Assembly (NCBI GenBank): GCA_949292785.1
Contig: CASFBK010000011.1
Location: 1 to 64,000, forward strand
DNA from: an uncultured Eubacteriales bacterium
GTDB taxonomy: Bacteria; Bacillota; Clostridia; Lachnospirales; Lachnospiraceae
Direction of reading: 5' to 3'
Length of the DNA stretch: 64,000 bases
The notes beneath the pieces are model-generated. The model ran no database searches, was not told the origin of the DNA, and worked only from the letters and a program-made list of their open reading frames with translations. The position numbers and the translations under genes were made by a program. Of this stretch, positions 24,676 to 33,433 are shown piece by piece (within the stretch, counting starts at the first letter, position 1; every line of letters starts with the position of its first letter).

Positions 24676-26115
24676 ATGAAAGGAAATCGTTATATTTTTT
24701 ATACCCCGGAGGAACAGTATCCGGGAATGCCCCACGGTGAAATGTGTGGAGATATTATGCCATTTTATCAAAATGGAGTCTATACATTGTTCTTTCTATA
24801 TAAATATTGTATCTATGCGGTAGATACCGAAGACTTTGTGCATTATGGAGATTGTCGTCTCGTACTGCAAAATGGAAGCCCTGATGAGCAGGACTGGCAT
24901 GCGGCAACCGGAAGTGTGTTCTTCTATGAGGGAAGATACTATTTCTATTATACTGGTTTTTGTGAAGGAAACCGCGGTGAGAAAGGAAAGCATGAACAGG
25001 CAATTCTGCGGGCAGTAAGCAATGATTTTTATCATTGGGAAAAGGATGCGGACTACTTGTTCTGTCCAGATGAACAGTACTTTAAAGGACTTCACTGGAG
25101 AGACCCACAGGTGTTTTGGAATGAAGAAATCAAAAAATTCTGTATGCTTGTGACTGCGGAACGGAAAGATGGTCCATGCTTAAAAAGCGGCTGTACCGCA
25201 GTGTACATATCAGAAGATATGATAAAATGGAAGTTTTATAAAATCATTTACGCACCGGATATTTATCCGACCCATGAATGTCAGGACGCCTTTCGTATGG
25301 GGGAAAAGTGGTATCTTATTTTTTCCACTTACAGCAGATGGTGGGAGACCAGGTATCGGATAGCCGACGGGTTTGAAGGGGAATGGGAAACACCTGCGTT
25401 AGATGATATGTTTGATGGCAGAGAATTTTATGCTGCTAAGACGGTATCGGATGGAAAGAATCGATATCTTATTGGCTGGCAGTCCATACGAAAGAATTGC
25501 AGTGATAATGAAAAGTTTGTATGGGGTGGAAATGTGGTGGTTCATAAGCTTTGCCAGCGTGAGGACAAAACGCTTGGTGTTGTTATGCCGGATACCATAT
25601 ATGATTCCTTCCAGCGGGAACTGCCGTTAGAACCAAAGCCTGTGCTTGGAACATGGAAGGAAGAAGCATCCGGATTCATAGGAATGAGGCAGGATGGGTT
25701 TGGATGGATGCAGCTTGGTGACATTGATGGAACACTGCTTTTAGAGACTTCAGTGACGTGGAAGGAAGATACCGCAGCATTGGGATTTATGATTCATACC
25801 AGTGGAGAACAATTAGAAAAATGGTGTCAGCTCAGAATGGAACCTTCCAGAGGCAGAATTGTTATGGAGCGCTATAATCAGATTGACGGGGACCAGTTTT
25901 ATCTGGATGAGCGTCGTATCACATTTTCAGAGAACCGTGCGGATTTAAAACTGCTGGTCAGTGGAAATATCATGCAGGTCTATGTAAATGATACAGCGTT
26001 GACGACCAGATGTTATGGAGCCTTGGGAGGAGGAATGGGTTTGTTTGTAGAATGTGGACAGGCCGCTTTTGAGAATACTAGACTGTTACTGGGAGAGGAG
26101 GAGAACAATGTTTGA
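24676..26115 (+). CDS. Divergent GH32-like fructosidase
   Basis: The 479-residue cytoplasmic protein keeps the three acidic motifs of GH32 in altered form: CGDIMPFY with Asp26 replacing WMNDPNG, HWRDPQVFW with RDP at 142-144, and HECQDAF with Glu201. WHAATGSVFFYEGRYYFYYTG supports the propeller fold, and a beta-sandwich follows from about residue 340. GTAGAAATG-type spacing and an AGGAGG at 24664-24669 support the start. It shares little else with the GH32 enzyme just upstream, so a different fructoside is likely, for example inulobiose released from difructose anhydride. It overlaps the GH172 gene by 8 bp. Confidence 0.85.
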   Translation: MKGNRYIFYTPEEQYPGMPHGEMCGDIMPFYQNGVYTLFFLYKYCIYAVDTEDFVHYGDCRLVLQNGSPDEQDWHAATGSVFFYEGRYYFYYTGFCEGNRGEKGKHEQAILRAVSNDFYHWEKDADYLFCPDEQYFKGLHWRDPQVFWNEEIKKFCMLVTAERKDGPCLKSGCTAVYISEDMIKWKFYKIIYAPDIYPTHECQDAFRMGEKWYLIFSTYSRWWETRYRIADGFEGEWETPALDDMFDGREFYAAKTVSDGKNRYLIGWQSIRKNCSDNEKFVWGGNVVVHKLCQREDKTLGVVMPDTIYDSFQRELPLEPKPVLGTWKEEASGFIGMRQDGFGWMQLGDIDGTLLLETSVTWKEDTAALGFMIHTSGEQLEKWCQLRMEPSRGRIVMERYNQIDGDQFYLDERRITFSENRADLKLLVSGNIMQVYVNDTALTTRCYGALGGGMGLFVECGQAAFENTRLLLGEEENNV

Positions 26116-27229
26116 TTCAACTTATGGATTGCAGATGTCAGGGCTCATGTCTACGGCAATGTTATCCCATGGAAGAAGCAGGGCAATCAATGCTGAGAAT
26201 CCCACCGGAGAACCGGGAAAGGGAGGCATGGCAGAAAGCTGTCTTGGAAAAGGAAGAAAAGGGGCGCCCTGTATTCCTAATATTCTGCCCGGTGAGACGA
26301 AGGTGCTTGCTGAAATCGAGGGAAGCGGAGTCATCTCTCATATCTGGATTACGGTGACGGATAAGTTGAGCGAAAAGAATCGTTTTGTGCTTCGTGATCT
26401 GGTGCTGCGGATGTATTGGGAAGAGGAAAAGATACCGTCGGTAGAATGCCCTTTGGGAGATTTTTTCTGTTGCGGCTTTGGAAAGAGCTATCCGGTACAT
26501 GCAATGCCTGTGGTGGTTCTTCCGCGAAATGGATTTAACAGCTATTTCTCTATGCCCTTTCGAAAAAAAGCAGTGATAACCATAGAGAACCAGAATGATG
26601 AACCAATTCCGGCATTCTTTTATCAGATTGATTACTGCCTGTATGACCACATTCCGGAAGAGGCCGGCTATTTTCATGCACAGTGGCGCAGAAGCCGGAT
26701 AACAGAAATTGGAAAGGATCACTGTATTCTGGACGGAGTGCAGGGCCCTGGGCAGTATATCGGGACTTTTCTTGCATTGTCAACACTGGAACGCTATTGG
26801 TGGGGAGAGGGAGAAGTAAAATTCTATCTGGACGATGATAAGGAGTATCCGACAATATGCGGAACCGGAACGGAGGATTATTTTGGTGGAGCGTGGAGCT
26901 TTGCAGACTTAAGCGGTGAGCGGATGAGGGAACAGACCTATAGTACGCCGTTTTTGGGGTATCCCTTTTATTCCAGAGCAGATACGGATATACGCAATGA
27001 TTATCATAATGATGATTGTCCTCCCATGCGCGGGCTTTACCGGTTTCATATTCCGGATCCGGTTTGCTTTGAAAAAAATTTAAGGGTGACACTTCAACAG
27101 ATTGGTTCTTGTCACAGCGGAATTTTTGAACGACAAGACGATGTTTCAACGGTGGCGTACTGGTATCAGAAGGAACCATGTAAGACGATTCCAAAACTTC
27201 TGGAACGACAGGAGCGTTGGCCGAGATAG
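26108..27229 (+). CDS. GH172 (DUF2961) difructose-anhydride-type alpha-fructofuranosidase
   Basis: The ATG at 26108 has GAGGAGGAG just upstream and overlaps the preceding stop. The 373-residue protein has the DUF2961 hallmarks: SRAINAENPTGEPGKGG near the N-terminus, GSGVISHIWITV, VECPLGDFF, GFNSYFSMPF, the acidic segment WWGEGEVKFYLDDD and GTGTEDYFGGAW. DUF2961 enzymes were defined as GH172 with difructose dianhydride I synthase/hydrolase activity; the two Glu-containing segments named here probably carry the catalytic acids. Beside two GH32-type enzymes and a fructokinase, hydrolysis of cyclic fructose dimers is likely. No signal peptide is present. Confidence 0.88.
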   Translation: MFDSTYGLQMSGLMSTAMLSHGRSRAINAENPTGEPGKGGMAESCLGKGRKGAPCIPNILPGETKVLAEIEGSGVISHIWITVTDKLSEKNRFVLRDLVLRMYWEEEKIPSVECPLGDFFCCGFGKSYPVHAMPVVVLPRNGFNSYFSMPFRKKAVITIENQNDEPIPAFFYQIDYCLYDHIPEEAGYFHAQWRRSRITEIGKDHCILDGVQGPGQYIGTFLALSTLERYWWGEGEVKFYLDDDKEYPTICGTGTEDYFGGAWSFADLSGERMREQTYSTPFLGYPFYSRADTDIRNDYHNDDCPPMRGLYRFHIPDPVCFEKNLRVTLQQIGSCHSGIFERQDDVSTVAYWYQKEPCKTIPKLLERQERWPR

Positions 27230-27237
27230 GAGGTATT

Positions 27238-28212
27238 ATGAAAGCATATGATGTAATAGGTTTAGGAGAGCTGCTGATTGATTTTACAGAGAATGAAAGA
27301 AGTTCCCAGGGAAATCCCATGTTTGAGGCAAATCCGGGTGGAGCGCCCTGCAATGTACTTGCAATGCTGGCAAATCTGGGTCATCAGACTGCCTTTGTAG
27401 GAAAAGTGGGAGAGGATTTTTTTGGGCAGCAGTTAGAACAGGCGTTGAGAGAATGTAATATTGCGGTAGATTTTCTGAAAAAAACAAAGGAGGCTCCTAC
27501 CACATTAGCATTTGTGCATAATCGTGCAGATGGAGACCGGGATTTTTCCTTTTATCGTGAACCAGGAGCAGATATGCTTCTGAATCCTGAGGATATTCCG
27601 GAGGAAGCTTTGTGTAACACAAAGATATTTCATTTCGGAAGTCTTTCCATGACACATGAAAGTGCACGAAATGCCACCAAAAAGGCGGTACAGATAGCCA
27701 GGGAAGCAGGAGCGCTTATAACCTTTGACCCGAATTTAAGACCGCCTCTTTGGAAGTCGCTTTCAGATGCCAGAGAACAGATTTTGTATGGCATTTCCCA
27801 GTGCAGTGTGCTGAAGATATCCGATAATGAAATTCAGTGGCTGACCGGAAAAGAGGATTATTCTGAAGGCGTACAGTGGATTTTAGAACGCTATCCGGTT
27901 CCGTTGATTCTTGTGTCAATGGGCAGGGAAGGAAGCCGGGCATATTATAAAGATATGATGGTGGAAAAAGCAGCGTTTTTACAGGAGAATACAGTAGATA
28001 CCACCGGAGCTGGTGATACCTTTATGGGATGCACTCTGCACACGGTTTTAGAGTATGGACTGAACCATTTGGATAGAAAGAGTCTGGAAGAATTGCTGGA
28101 ATTTGCCAATGCGGCTGCGGCCTGTGTGACCACCAGAAGAGGTGCGCTTAAGGTTATGCCTGACAAAAATGAGATTGAAAAAAGCATAGACGCAGGAAGT
28201 AAGTTGCTATAA
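27238..28212 (+). CDS. PfkB-family fructokinase
   Basis: The start at 27238 follows AGGAGG at 27228-27233. The 324-residue enzyme has GLGELLIDF, NPGGAPCNVLAMLANLG (sugar-binding signature) and DTTGAGDTFMGCTL with the catalytic Asp and anion hole. It would phosphorylate the fructose released by the GH32 and GH172 enzymes to fructose-6-phosphate, closing the pathway into glycolysis. It is the last gene of the locus. Confidence 0.93.
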   Translation: MKAYDVIGLGELLIDFTENERSSQGNPMFEANPGGAPCNVLAMLANLGHQTAFVGKVGEDFFGQQLEQALRECNIAVDFLKKTKEAPTTLAFVHNRADGDRDFSFYREPGADMLLNPEDIPEEALCNTKIFHFGSLSMTHESARNATKKAVQIAREAGALITFDPNLRPPLWKSLSDAREQILYGISQCSVLKISDNEIQWLTGKEDYSEGVQWILERYPVPLILVSMGREGSRAYYKDMMVEKAAFLQENTVDTTGAGDTFMGCTLHTVLEYGLNHLDRKSLEELLEFANAAAACVTTRRGALKVMPDKNEIEKSIDAGSKLL

Positions 28213-28248
28213 TATGAGACGGATAATGGTAAAAAAATCTATTTTATG

Positions 28249-28277
28249 TTGCCATTTGTTACCATATATTGTATAAT
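28249..28277 (+). promoter_or_regulatory. Promoter of the J-domain gene
   Basis: TTGCCA (28249-28254) and TATAAT (28272-28277) are 17 bp apart. The start would lie about 90 bp before the ATG at 28377, and the leader holds a small GAACA...TGTTC hairpin near 28330. Confidence 0.65.
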
Positions 28278-28376
28278 GACGTCGAATGGTGTAAAAAATG
28301 CACTATATAAGGGAGTTTATGGTTAGGTCTGAACAAGGATGATTTTGTTCGCATATATGGTAAAGGAGGCAGAGCA

Positions 28377-28871
28377 ATGAGCCAGTCTGGTGCGGCAACA
28401 GCCCAGTGGTTGTTTGAAGATACTGCAGAAGGGGAATATCAGAGGCAGAATTTAAAGAAAGAAAAGCAGAAGCTTGCGGAAGAGAAACGGAAATTAGAAA
28501 AAGAAAAGAGAGATTTTCGCTGGAAGAAACAAATGGAAGAAAAGCGCCTCGCTCAGGAAAAACAATTATTTGAGATGAAGTGGAAGATACTGGAAGAAGA
28601 ATTGCAAAAGCTTGCCAAAGACAGGCAGGACATGGAACTGGAAAAAGAGCAATATTACAGTAATGCCACCAGAAATTCCTATGTAGAAGAAAAGGGAAAG
28701 AGAATCATCAAGGGTGAACTGTTCTTTTCCGGTGTTGGAAATGAGCGTGCATTAAAAAAGCGTTATAAAGAACTGATTAAGATTTTTCATCCGGATAATA
28801 TTGATGGAGATAACGATACACTTCTGGAAATTAATCGGGAATATGATAATCTGAGAAAAGCATTTGAGTAA
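28377..28871 (+). CDS. Coiled-coil protein with C-terminal J domain
   Basis: The 164-residue protein begins after an AGGAGG site. Residues 20-100 are an unbroken Lys/Glu/Gln-rich helix (KKEKQKLAEEKRKLEKEKRD) that should form a coiled coil. The C-terminal ~55 residues look like a J domain: ERALKKRYKELIKIFHPDN with the HPD tripeptide that stimulates DnaK-type ATPases. The glycine-rich and zinc-finger parts of DnaJ are absent, so it is a specialised co-chaperone or adaptor of unknown target. It is a single-gene unit with its own promoter and terminator. Confidence 0.78.
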   Translation: MSQSGAATAQWLFEDTAEGEYQRQNLKKEKQKLAEEKRKLEKEKRDFRWKKQMEEKRLAQEKQLFEMKWKILEEELQKLAKDRQDMELEKEQYYSNATRNSYVEEKGKRIIKGELFFSGVGNERALKKRYKELIKIFHPDNIDGDNDTLLEINREYDNLRKAFE

Positions 28872-28887
28872 AGGATATTCCAATACA

Positions 28888-28925
28888 AAGGACTGTTGTA
28901 TGATTTTTATGCAACAGTCTTTTTT
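28888..28925 (+). terminator. Terminator after the J-domain gene
   Basis: AAAGGACTGTTG pairs with CAACAGTCTTTTTT around a short loop. Confidence 0.85.
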
Positions 28926-28961
28926 GTATGTGGTACTTATCAGGCTATTTCTATAGATTCC

Positions 28962-28990
28962 TTGCTTTTTACATGGGGGTATGGTATTAT
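28962..28990 (+). promoter_or_regulatory. Promoter of prmA
   Basis: TTGCTT (28962-28967) and TATTAT (28985-28990) are 17 bp apart, about 55 bp before the ATG at 29046. Confidence 0.55.
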
Positions 28991-29045
28991 TATGAATAGT
29001 TTTGTCCGTTAATAAAGAAAGTAAGAAAAGTAAGAGGAAAAGAGA

Positions 29046-30005
29046 ATGAAGTGGAGTAAATATACGATTAAAACAACCACAGAAGCAGAGGATTTCGTCA
29101 GCAGTATGCTGGCAGACCTTGGCGTGGAAGGTGTGGAGATTGAAGATAACGTACCGTTATCCTTAGAGGATAAGGGAGAGATGTTCATTGATATTCTTCC
29201 GATTCTGCCGCCGGACGAAGGAATTGGTTATGTCAGCTTCTTTTTAGATTCTGAGAGTGATAACGAACCACTGCTTGCACAGGTAAGAGAAGAGCTTGAT
29301 AATCTCCGTGTTTTTGTAGAAGTAGGAGAAGGAACCATTACAGAAAGCGAGACAGAGGACAAGGATTGGATAAATAACTGGAAGCAGTATTTTAAATCCT
29401 TTGCCATTGAAGACATTTTTATCAAGCCAACCTGGGAAGAAATGCCCCAAAATAATGACTATGAGTGTGTCATTGAGATTGACCCGGGGGCATCCTTTGG
29501 AACCGGAAAGCACGAGACCACCCAGCTTTGCATTCGTCAGCTTCGTAAATATATGAAGGATGGGGACAAGGTACTGGATATTGGCTGCGGGAGCGGAATT
29601 CTGTCTATTGTCTGCCTGAAGCTTGGTGCAGGACATGTAGTAGGAACCGATATCGACCCAATCTGCATGGATTCTGCAAGAGAGAACATGAATGTAAATC
29701 ACTTAGGTGCAGAGCTGTCTGATTTTTATTATGGAAATCTGATTGACGATAAAGAATTGCAGGAAAAGGTCGGAGAAGAGTGCTATGACATTGTGGTAGC
29801 AAATATTCTGGCGGAAGTTATCATGCCTATGGCGCCCGTTGTTCCTGCAAGACTGAAAAAGGGTGGAATCTTTATCACCTCCGGTATTATTGATTTTAAG
29901 GAACAGCAGGTAAAAGAAGCCATAGAAGCGCAGGGACTTGAGGTTTTAGAAATCAATCATCAGGGAGAATGGGTGAATATTACTGCCCGGAAATCCGGTC
30001 GCTAA
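29046..30005 (+). CDS. prmA: Ribosomal protein L11 methyltransferase
   Basis: This 319-residue enzyme uses S-adenosylmethionine to methylate ribosomal protein L11. The N-terminal substrate-recognition domain (KWSKYTIKTTTEAEDFVSSM) is followed by the class I methyltransferase fold with GASFGTGKHETT and VLDIGCGSGILSI as cofactor loops, and VANILAEVI (NIL motif). The gene is followed by rsmE, its usual neighbour in Firmicutes, across a spacer with a 92-bp duplication whose first copy begins in the last codons of prmA. Confidence 0.95.
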   Translation: MKWSKYTIKTTTEAEDFVSSMLADLGVEGVEIEDNVPLSLEDKGEMFIDILPILPPDEGIGYVSFFLDSESDNEPLLAQVREELDNLRVFVEVGEGTITESETEDKDWINNWKQYFKSFAIEDIFIKPTWEEMPQNNDYECVIEIDPGASFGTGKHETTQLCIRQLRKYMKDGDKVLDIGCGSGILSIVCLKLGAGHVVGTDIDPICMDSARENMNVNHLGAELSDFYYGNLIDDKELQEKVGEECYDIVVANILAEVIMPMAPVVPARLKKGGIFITSGIIDFKEQQVKEAIEAQGLEVLEINHQGEWVNITARKSGR

Positions 30006-30122
30006 GTGCTCATAACAATACAAAGTACTAGGCTCGAAAAAACCTCGCCAAGTGCTTTGCATGTATCGCACGTAAGCGACCAAAAAACGGTCGCTAAGTG
30101 CTCATAACAATACAAAGTACTA
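29996..30122 (+). repeat. 35-bp direct repeat, period 92, spanning the prmA-rsmE spacer
   Basis: A 35-base sequence beginning CGGTCGCTAAGTGCTCATAA occurs at 29996-30030 and again at 30088-30122 without a mismatch. The first copy contains the last codons and stop of prmA, the second ends 14 bp before the rsmE start. A hairpin GCGACC...GGTCGC (30076-30094) overlaps the second copy. The pattern implies a tandem duplication of 92 bp. Confidence 0.85.
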
Positions 30123-30136
30123 ACAAGGAGAAATAA

Positions 30137-30868
30137 ATGTTTCAGTTTTTTGTAGAACCAGAGCAAATAACAGAAGAAAATGTAACAGTTACAGGCAGTG
30201 ATGTAAATCACATCAAAAATGTTCTGCGCATGAAAAAGGGAGAACAGGTACGCATCAGCGACAACTGCGGCGGGGATTATTTATGTGAAATAACAGAGCT
30301 TACCCCAGAGCAGATAAGCCTGCACATACTGGAAAAGTGCGATAATACGGAACTTCCGGTAAAAATTACGTTGTTCCAGGGGCTTCCTAAGGGGGATAAG
30401 ATGGAACTTATCATTCAAAAGGCAGTGGAGCTTGGAGTCAATGAAATCGTACCCGTTGCTATGAAAAACTGCGTGGTAAAGCTGGACGAAAAAAAGGCAA
30501 AGGCAAAACAGAGCCGCTGGCAGGCAATCGCGGAAAGTGCAGCAAAGCAGTCGAAGCGGAGCATAATACCAAAGATTGGTGAGGTGGTAAGCTTTTCCCA
30601 GGCAGCAGCTATGGCAGAAAATATGGCAGTAAAGCTGGTTCCCTATGAAAATGAACGGGGAATGGCGCATACCAGAGAGGTGTTTGGCAAAATTCCAAAG
30701 GGCGCAGATATTGCAGTATTTATCGGACCGGAGGGAGGCTTCGCTTCGAAGGAAATTGAACTGGTAAGAGAGGATATGGAGCTGGTTTCTTTAGGAAACC
30801 GTATTTTACGAACCGAGACCGCAGGACTTACCGCCCTGTCCATGTTGATTTTTGCTCTTGAGGAGTAG
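30137..30868 (+). CDS. rsmE: 16S rRNA m3U1498 methyltransferase
   Basis: This 243-residue SPOUT methyltransferase has the N-terminal PUA-like domain (FQFFVEPEQI, HIKNVLRMKKGEQVRISD) and the knot motifs FIGPEGGFASKEIE and LGNRILRTETAGLTAL. It methylates N3 of U1498 in 16S rRNA. AAGGAG precedes the ATG. It is co-directional with prmA. Confidence 0.95.
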   Translation: MFQFFVEPEQITEENVTVTGSDVNHIKNVLRMKKGEQVRISDNCGGDYLCEITELTPEQISLHILEKCDNTELPVKITLFQGLPKGDKMELIIQKAVELGVNEIVPVAMKNCVVKLDEKKAKAKQSRWQAIAESAAKQSKRSIIPKIGEVVSFSQAAAMAENMAVKLVPYENERGMAHTREVFGKIPKGADIAVFIGPEGGFASKEIELVREDMELVSLGNRILRTETAGLTALSMLIFALEE

Positions 30869-30958
30869 TGGGAAAATGAAAGCTGGAAAATAATAACCGA
30901 AAAATAAAAACCGGGAAATAGAAATTTAGAAATGAAAACTAAGAAAGCGTGAATAAAA

Positions 30959-32113
30959 ATGGAAGCATATTTTGATAATTCAGCTACCACCAAGTGTTCG
31001 CCCAAAGCGGCAGAGCTTGTGATGAAGGTGCTGACCGAGGACTACGGAAATCCTTCTTCTCTCCATCTGAAAGGAGTAGAAGCGGAGGAGTATATCAAAG
31101 AAGCGAGAAGTCGCATCTGTAAAACCATGAAAATCAATGACAGCGAATTGATTTTCACCTCCGGTGGAACGGAGTCCAATAATATGGCAATCATAGGGGC
31201 TGCCATGGCAAATAAGCGCAGTGGAATGCATCTCATTACCACGAAAATAGAACATGCCGCAGTAGGAAGTCCCATGAAGTTCTTAGAAGAGCAGGGATTT
31301 TCCGTCACATACTTAGATGTGGATGAGAACGGTCTGATTTCCTTAGAGGAATTAGCACAGGCAGTTACACCGGAGACGATTCTGGTGTCCATTATGTATG
31401 TAAATAACGAAATCGGAGCGGTAGAGCCAATCGAAGAAGCTGCAAAGCTGATAAAAGAGAAGAATCCGAACACCCTGTTTCATGTAGATGCCATTCAGGC
31501 ATATGGAAAGTACCAGATTTATCCGAAACGTATGGGTATTGATATGATGTCAGTCAGCAGTCATAAGATTCACGGTCCTAAGGGCGTAGGATTTTTATTT
31601 GTAAAAGAAAAGACAAAAATCAAGCCTATTATCTATGGTGGAGGTCATCAAAAGGGAATGCGTTCCGGAACAGAAAACGTACCCGGAGTGGCAGGAATGG
31701 GACAGGCAGCCGTGGAGGCATACGAGAATTTTGAGGAAAAGCGGGAGCATTTATACCGGTTAAAAGAAGCTTTCCTCGAAGGTATTGAGAAATTTGAATG
31801 GGCACATGTCAACGGAAAGACCGGAAGAGACAGCGCCCCTCACATCGTAAGTGTAAGCTTTGACAATGTCCGCAGTGAGGTGCTGCTTCATACCTTAGAA
31901 GACCGAAATATTTTTGTTTCTGCCGGAAGTGCATGTTCTTCCAACAAGCCGGCAGTCAGCGCCACCTTACAGGCAATCAAAGTCAAAAAAGAATATCTGG
32001 ATTCTACGGTACGGTTCAGTTTTTGCCCGGAAAACACCTTAGAAGAGGTGGATTACTGTCTGGAGGTTTTAGAAGAAATTGTGCCTGTACTGCGAAGATA
32101 TACACGGCATTAG
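30959..32113 (+). CDS. Cysteine desulfurase (NifS/IscS-type)
   Basis: This 384-residue PLP enzyme has the Schiff-base lysine in SVSSHKIHGPKGVGF and the persulfide cysteine in SAGSACSSNKP. FDNSATTKCSP at the start is typical. It sits 17 bp before thiI, and such NifS-ThiI pairs supply sulfur for 4-thiouridine in tRNA and for thiamine in Firmicutes. The ribosome binding site (GAAAGCGTGA) is weak. The 90-bp A-rich spacer from rsmE contains several repeated GAAA-type motifs but no clear promoter. Confidence 0.93.
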   Translation: MEAYFDNSATTKCSPKAAELVMKVLTEDYGNPSSLHLKGVEAEEYIKEARSRICKTMKINDSELIFTSGGTESNNMAIIGAAMANKRSGMHLITTKIEHAAVGSPMKFLEEQGFSVTYLDVDENGLISLEELAQAVTPETILVSIMYVNNEIGAVEPIEEAAKLIKEKNPNTLFHVDAIQAYGKYQIYPKRMGIDMMSVSSHKIHGPKGVGFLFVKEKTKIKPIIYGGGHQKGMRSGTENVPGVAGMGQAAVEAYENFEEKREHLYRLKEAFLEGIEKFEWAHVNGKTGRDSAPHIVSVSFDNVRSEVLLHTLEDRNIFVSAGSACSSNKPAVSATLQAIKVKKEYLDSTVRFSFCPENTLEEVDYCLEVLEEIVPVLRRYTRH

Positions 32114-32130
32114 AAAGACGAGGAAAAATT

Positions 32131-33315
32131 ATGTTTAAAGCATTTTTGATTAAGTACGGAGAAATTGGTATCAAAGGAAAAAACCGTCATCTGTTTGAAG
32201 ACGCATTGGTTCATCAGATAAAATATGCCCTAAAACCGGTAGACGGTGAATTCTCAATTACAAAAGAACAAGGGCGAATCTATATCGAGACCCTCGGCGA
32301 TTACGACTATGAAGAGACCATGGAAAGCCTGCAGCGTGTGTTTGGTATTGTGGGAATCTGTCCGGTGGTTCAGGTAGAGGATGAGGGCTTTGACAAGCTG
32401 GCACAGGATGTTATTGACTATCTGAATAAGCGTTATCCGGATAAAAACAAGACCTTTAAGGTAAATGCCAGAAGAGCCAGAAAAAATTATCCTATGACTT
32501 CCATGGAACTGAATGCAGCTCTGGGAGAAAAGATTTTAGACGCATTTCCGGAAATCAGTGTTGATGTACACAATCCGGACATTATGCTAAATATTGAAAT
32601 CCGCGGAAAAATCAACATTTATTCAGAAATCATTCCGGGACCGGGAGGAATGCCGGTGGGCACCAACGGAAAGGGAATGCTGCTGTTATCCGGTGGAATT
32701 GACAGCCCTGTGGCAGGCTATATGGTTGCAAAGCGCGGTGTCAAGATAGATGCCGTATACTTCCATGCGCCGCCTTACACCAGCGAGCGTGCAAAACAAA
32801 AGGTAATAGACCTGGCAAAAATCGTTGCAAGATATACCGGACCAATTTATTTAAAGGTGGTAAATTTCACGGACATTCAGCTCTATATCTATGAAAAATG
32901 TCCCCATGAAGAACTGACTATCATTATGCGCCGTTACATGATGAAGATTGCAGAGCATTTTGCAAAAGAAACAGGTTCGCTGGGGCTGATTACAGGCGAG
33001 AGCATCGGACAGGTAGCAAGCCAGACCATGCATTCGCTGGCAGCAACTAATGAAGTATGTACCATGCCGGTATACCGTCCGTTAATCGGATTTGACAAAC
33101 AGGAGATTATCGAGGTATCAGAGAAAATCGGAACCTATGAGACCTCTATTTTACCCTTTGAAGACTGCTGTACGATTTTCGTAGCAAAGCATCCGGTAAC
33201 AAAGCCGAATATCAATATCATTAAGCGTTCAGAGCAGAAGCTGGAAGAAAAAATAGACGAAATGATGAAAGAAGCCATCGAGACGGCAGAGACCATTGTG
33301 GTAGAAGCAGAATAG
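32131..33315 (+). CDS. thiI: tRNA 4-thiouridine synthase ThiI
   Basis: The start at 32131 (MFKAFLIKYGEIGIKGKNRH) follows GAGGA; the frame is open upstream inside the desulfurase gene. The 394-residue enzyme has a ferredoxin-like/THUMP region (residues ~60-165) and the PP-loop pyrophosphatase motif LLSGGIDSPVAGY. The C-terminal rhodanese domain of the E. coli protein is absent, as in most Firmicutes, so sulfur must be handed over directly by the desulfurase encoded upstream. Confidence 0.95.
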   Translation: MFKAFLIKYGEIGIKGKNRHLFEDALVHQIKYALKPVDGEFSITKEQGRIYIETLGDYDYEETMESLQRVFGIVGICPVVQVEDEGFDKLAQDVIDYLNKRYPDKNKTFKVNARRARKNYPMTSMELNAALGEKILDAFPEISVDVHNPDIMLNIEIRGKINIYSEIIPGPGGMPVGTNGKGMLLLSGGIDSPVAGYMVAKRGVKIDAVYFHAPPYTSERAKQKVIDLAKIVARYTGPIYLKVVNFTDIQLYIYEKCPHEELTIIMRRYMMKIAEHFAKETGSLGLITGESIGQVASQTMHSLAATNEVCTMPVYRPLIGFDKQEIIEVSEKIGTYETSILPFEDCCTIFVAKHPVTKPNINIIKRSEQKLEEKIDEMMKEAIETAETIVVEAE

Positions 33316-33374
33316 ATACGCGTTGAAAGGCAAGAATATTGCAGCAATTTTATGCGGGTATTGAAGAGAAAAGA

Positions 33375-33424
33375 AAAAGGCTGTCGCATTAAGTAAATAA
33401 CACATAATGCGACAACCCTTTTCA
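33375..33424. terminator. Bidirectional terminator between thiI and the HPr-like gene
   Basis: GGCTGTCGCATTA pairs with TAATGCGACAACC; an A-run lies before and a TTTT after the stem, so it can serve both converging genes. Confidence 0.85.
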
Positions 33425-33433
33425 AAGGTGAAA

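Noticed and set aside
26550-27353. 267-residue minus-strand frame opposite the GH172 and fructokinase genes
   Set aside because: Both plus-strand genes have clear family motifs, and the antisense protein is low in complexity without a start signal.
31933-32130. N-terminal extension of ThiI
   Set aside because: It lies within the cysteine desulfurase gene in another frame; ThiI normally begins at the segment encoded from 32131.
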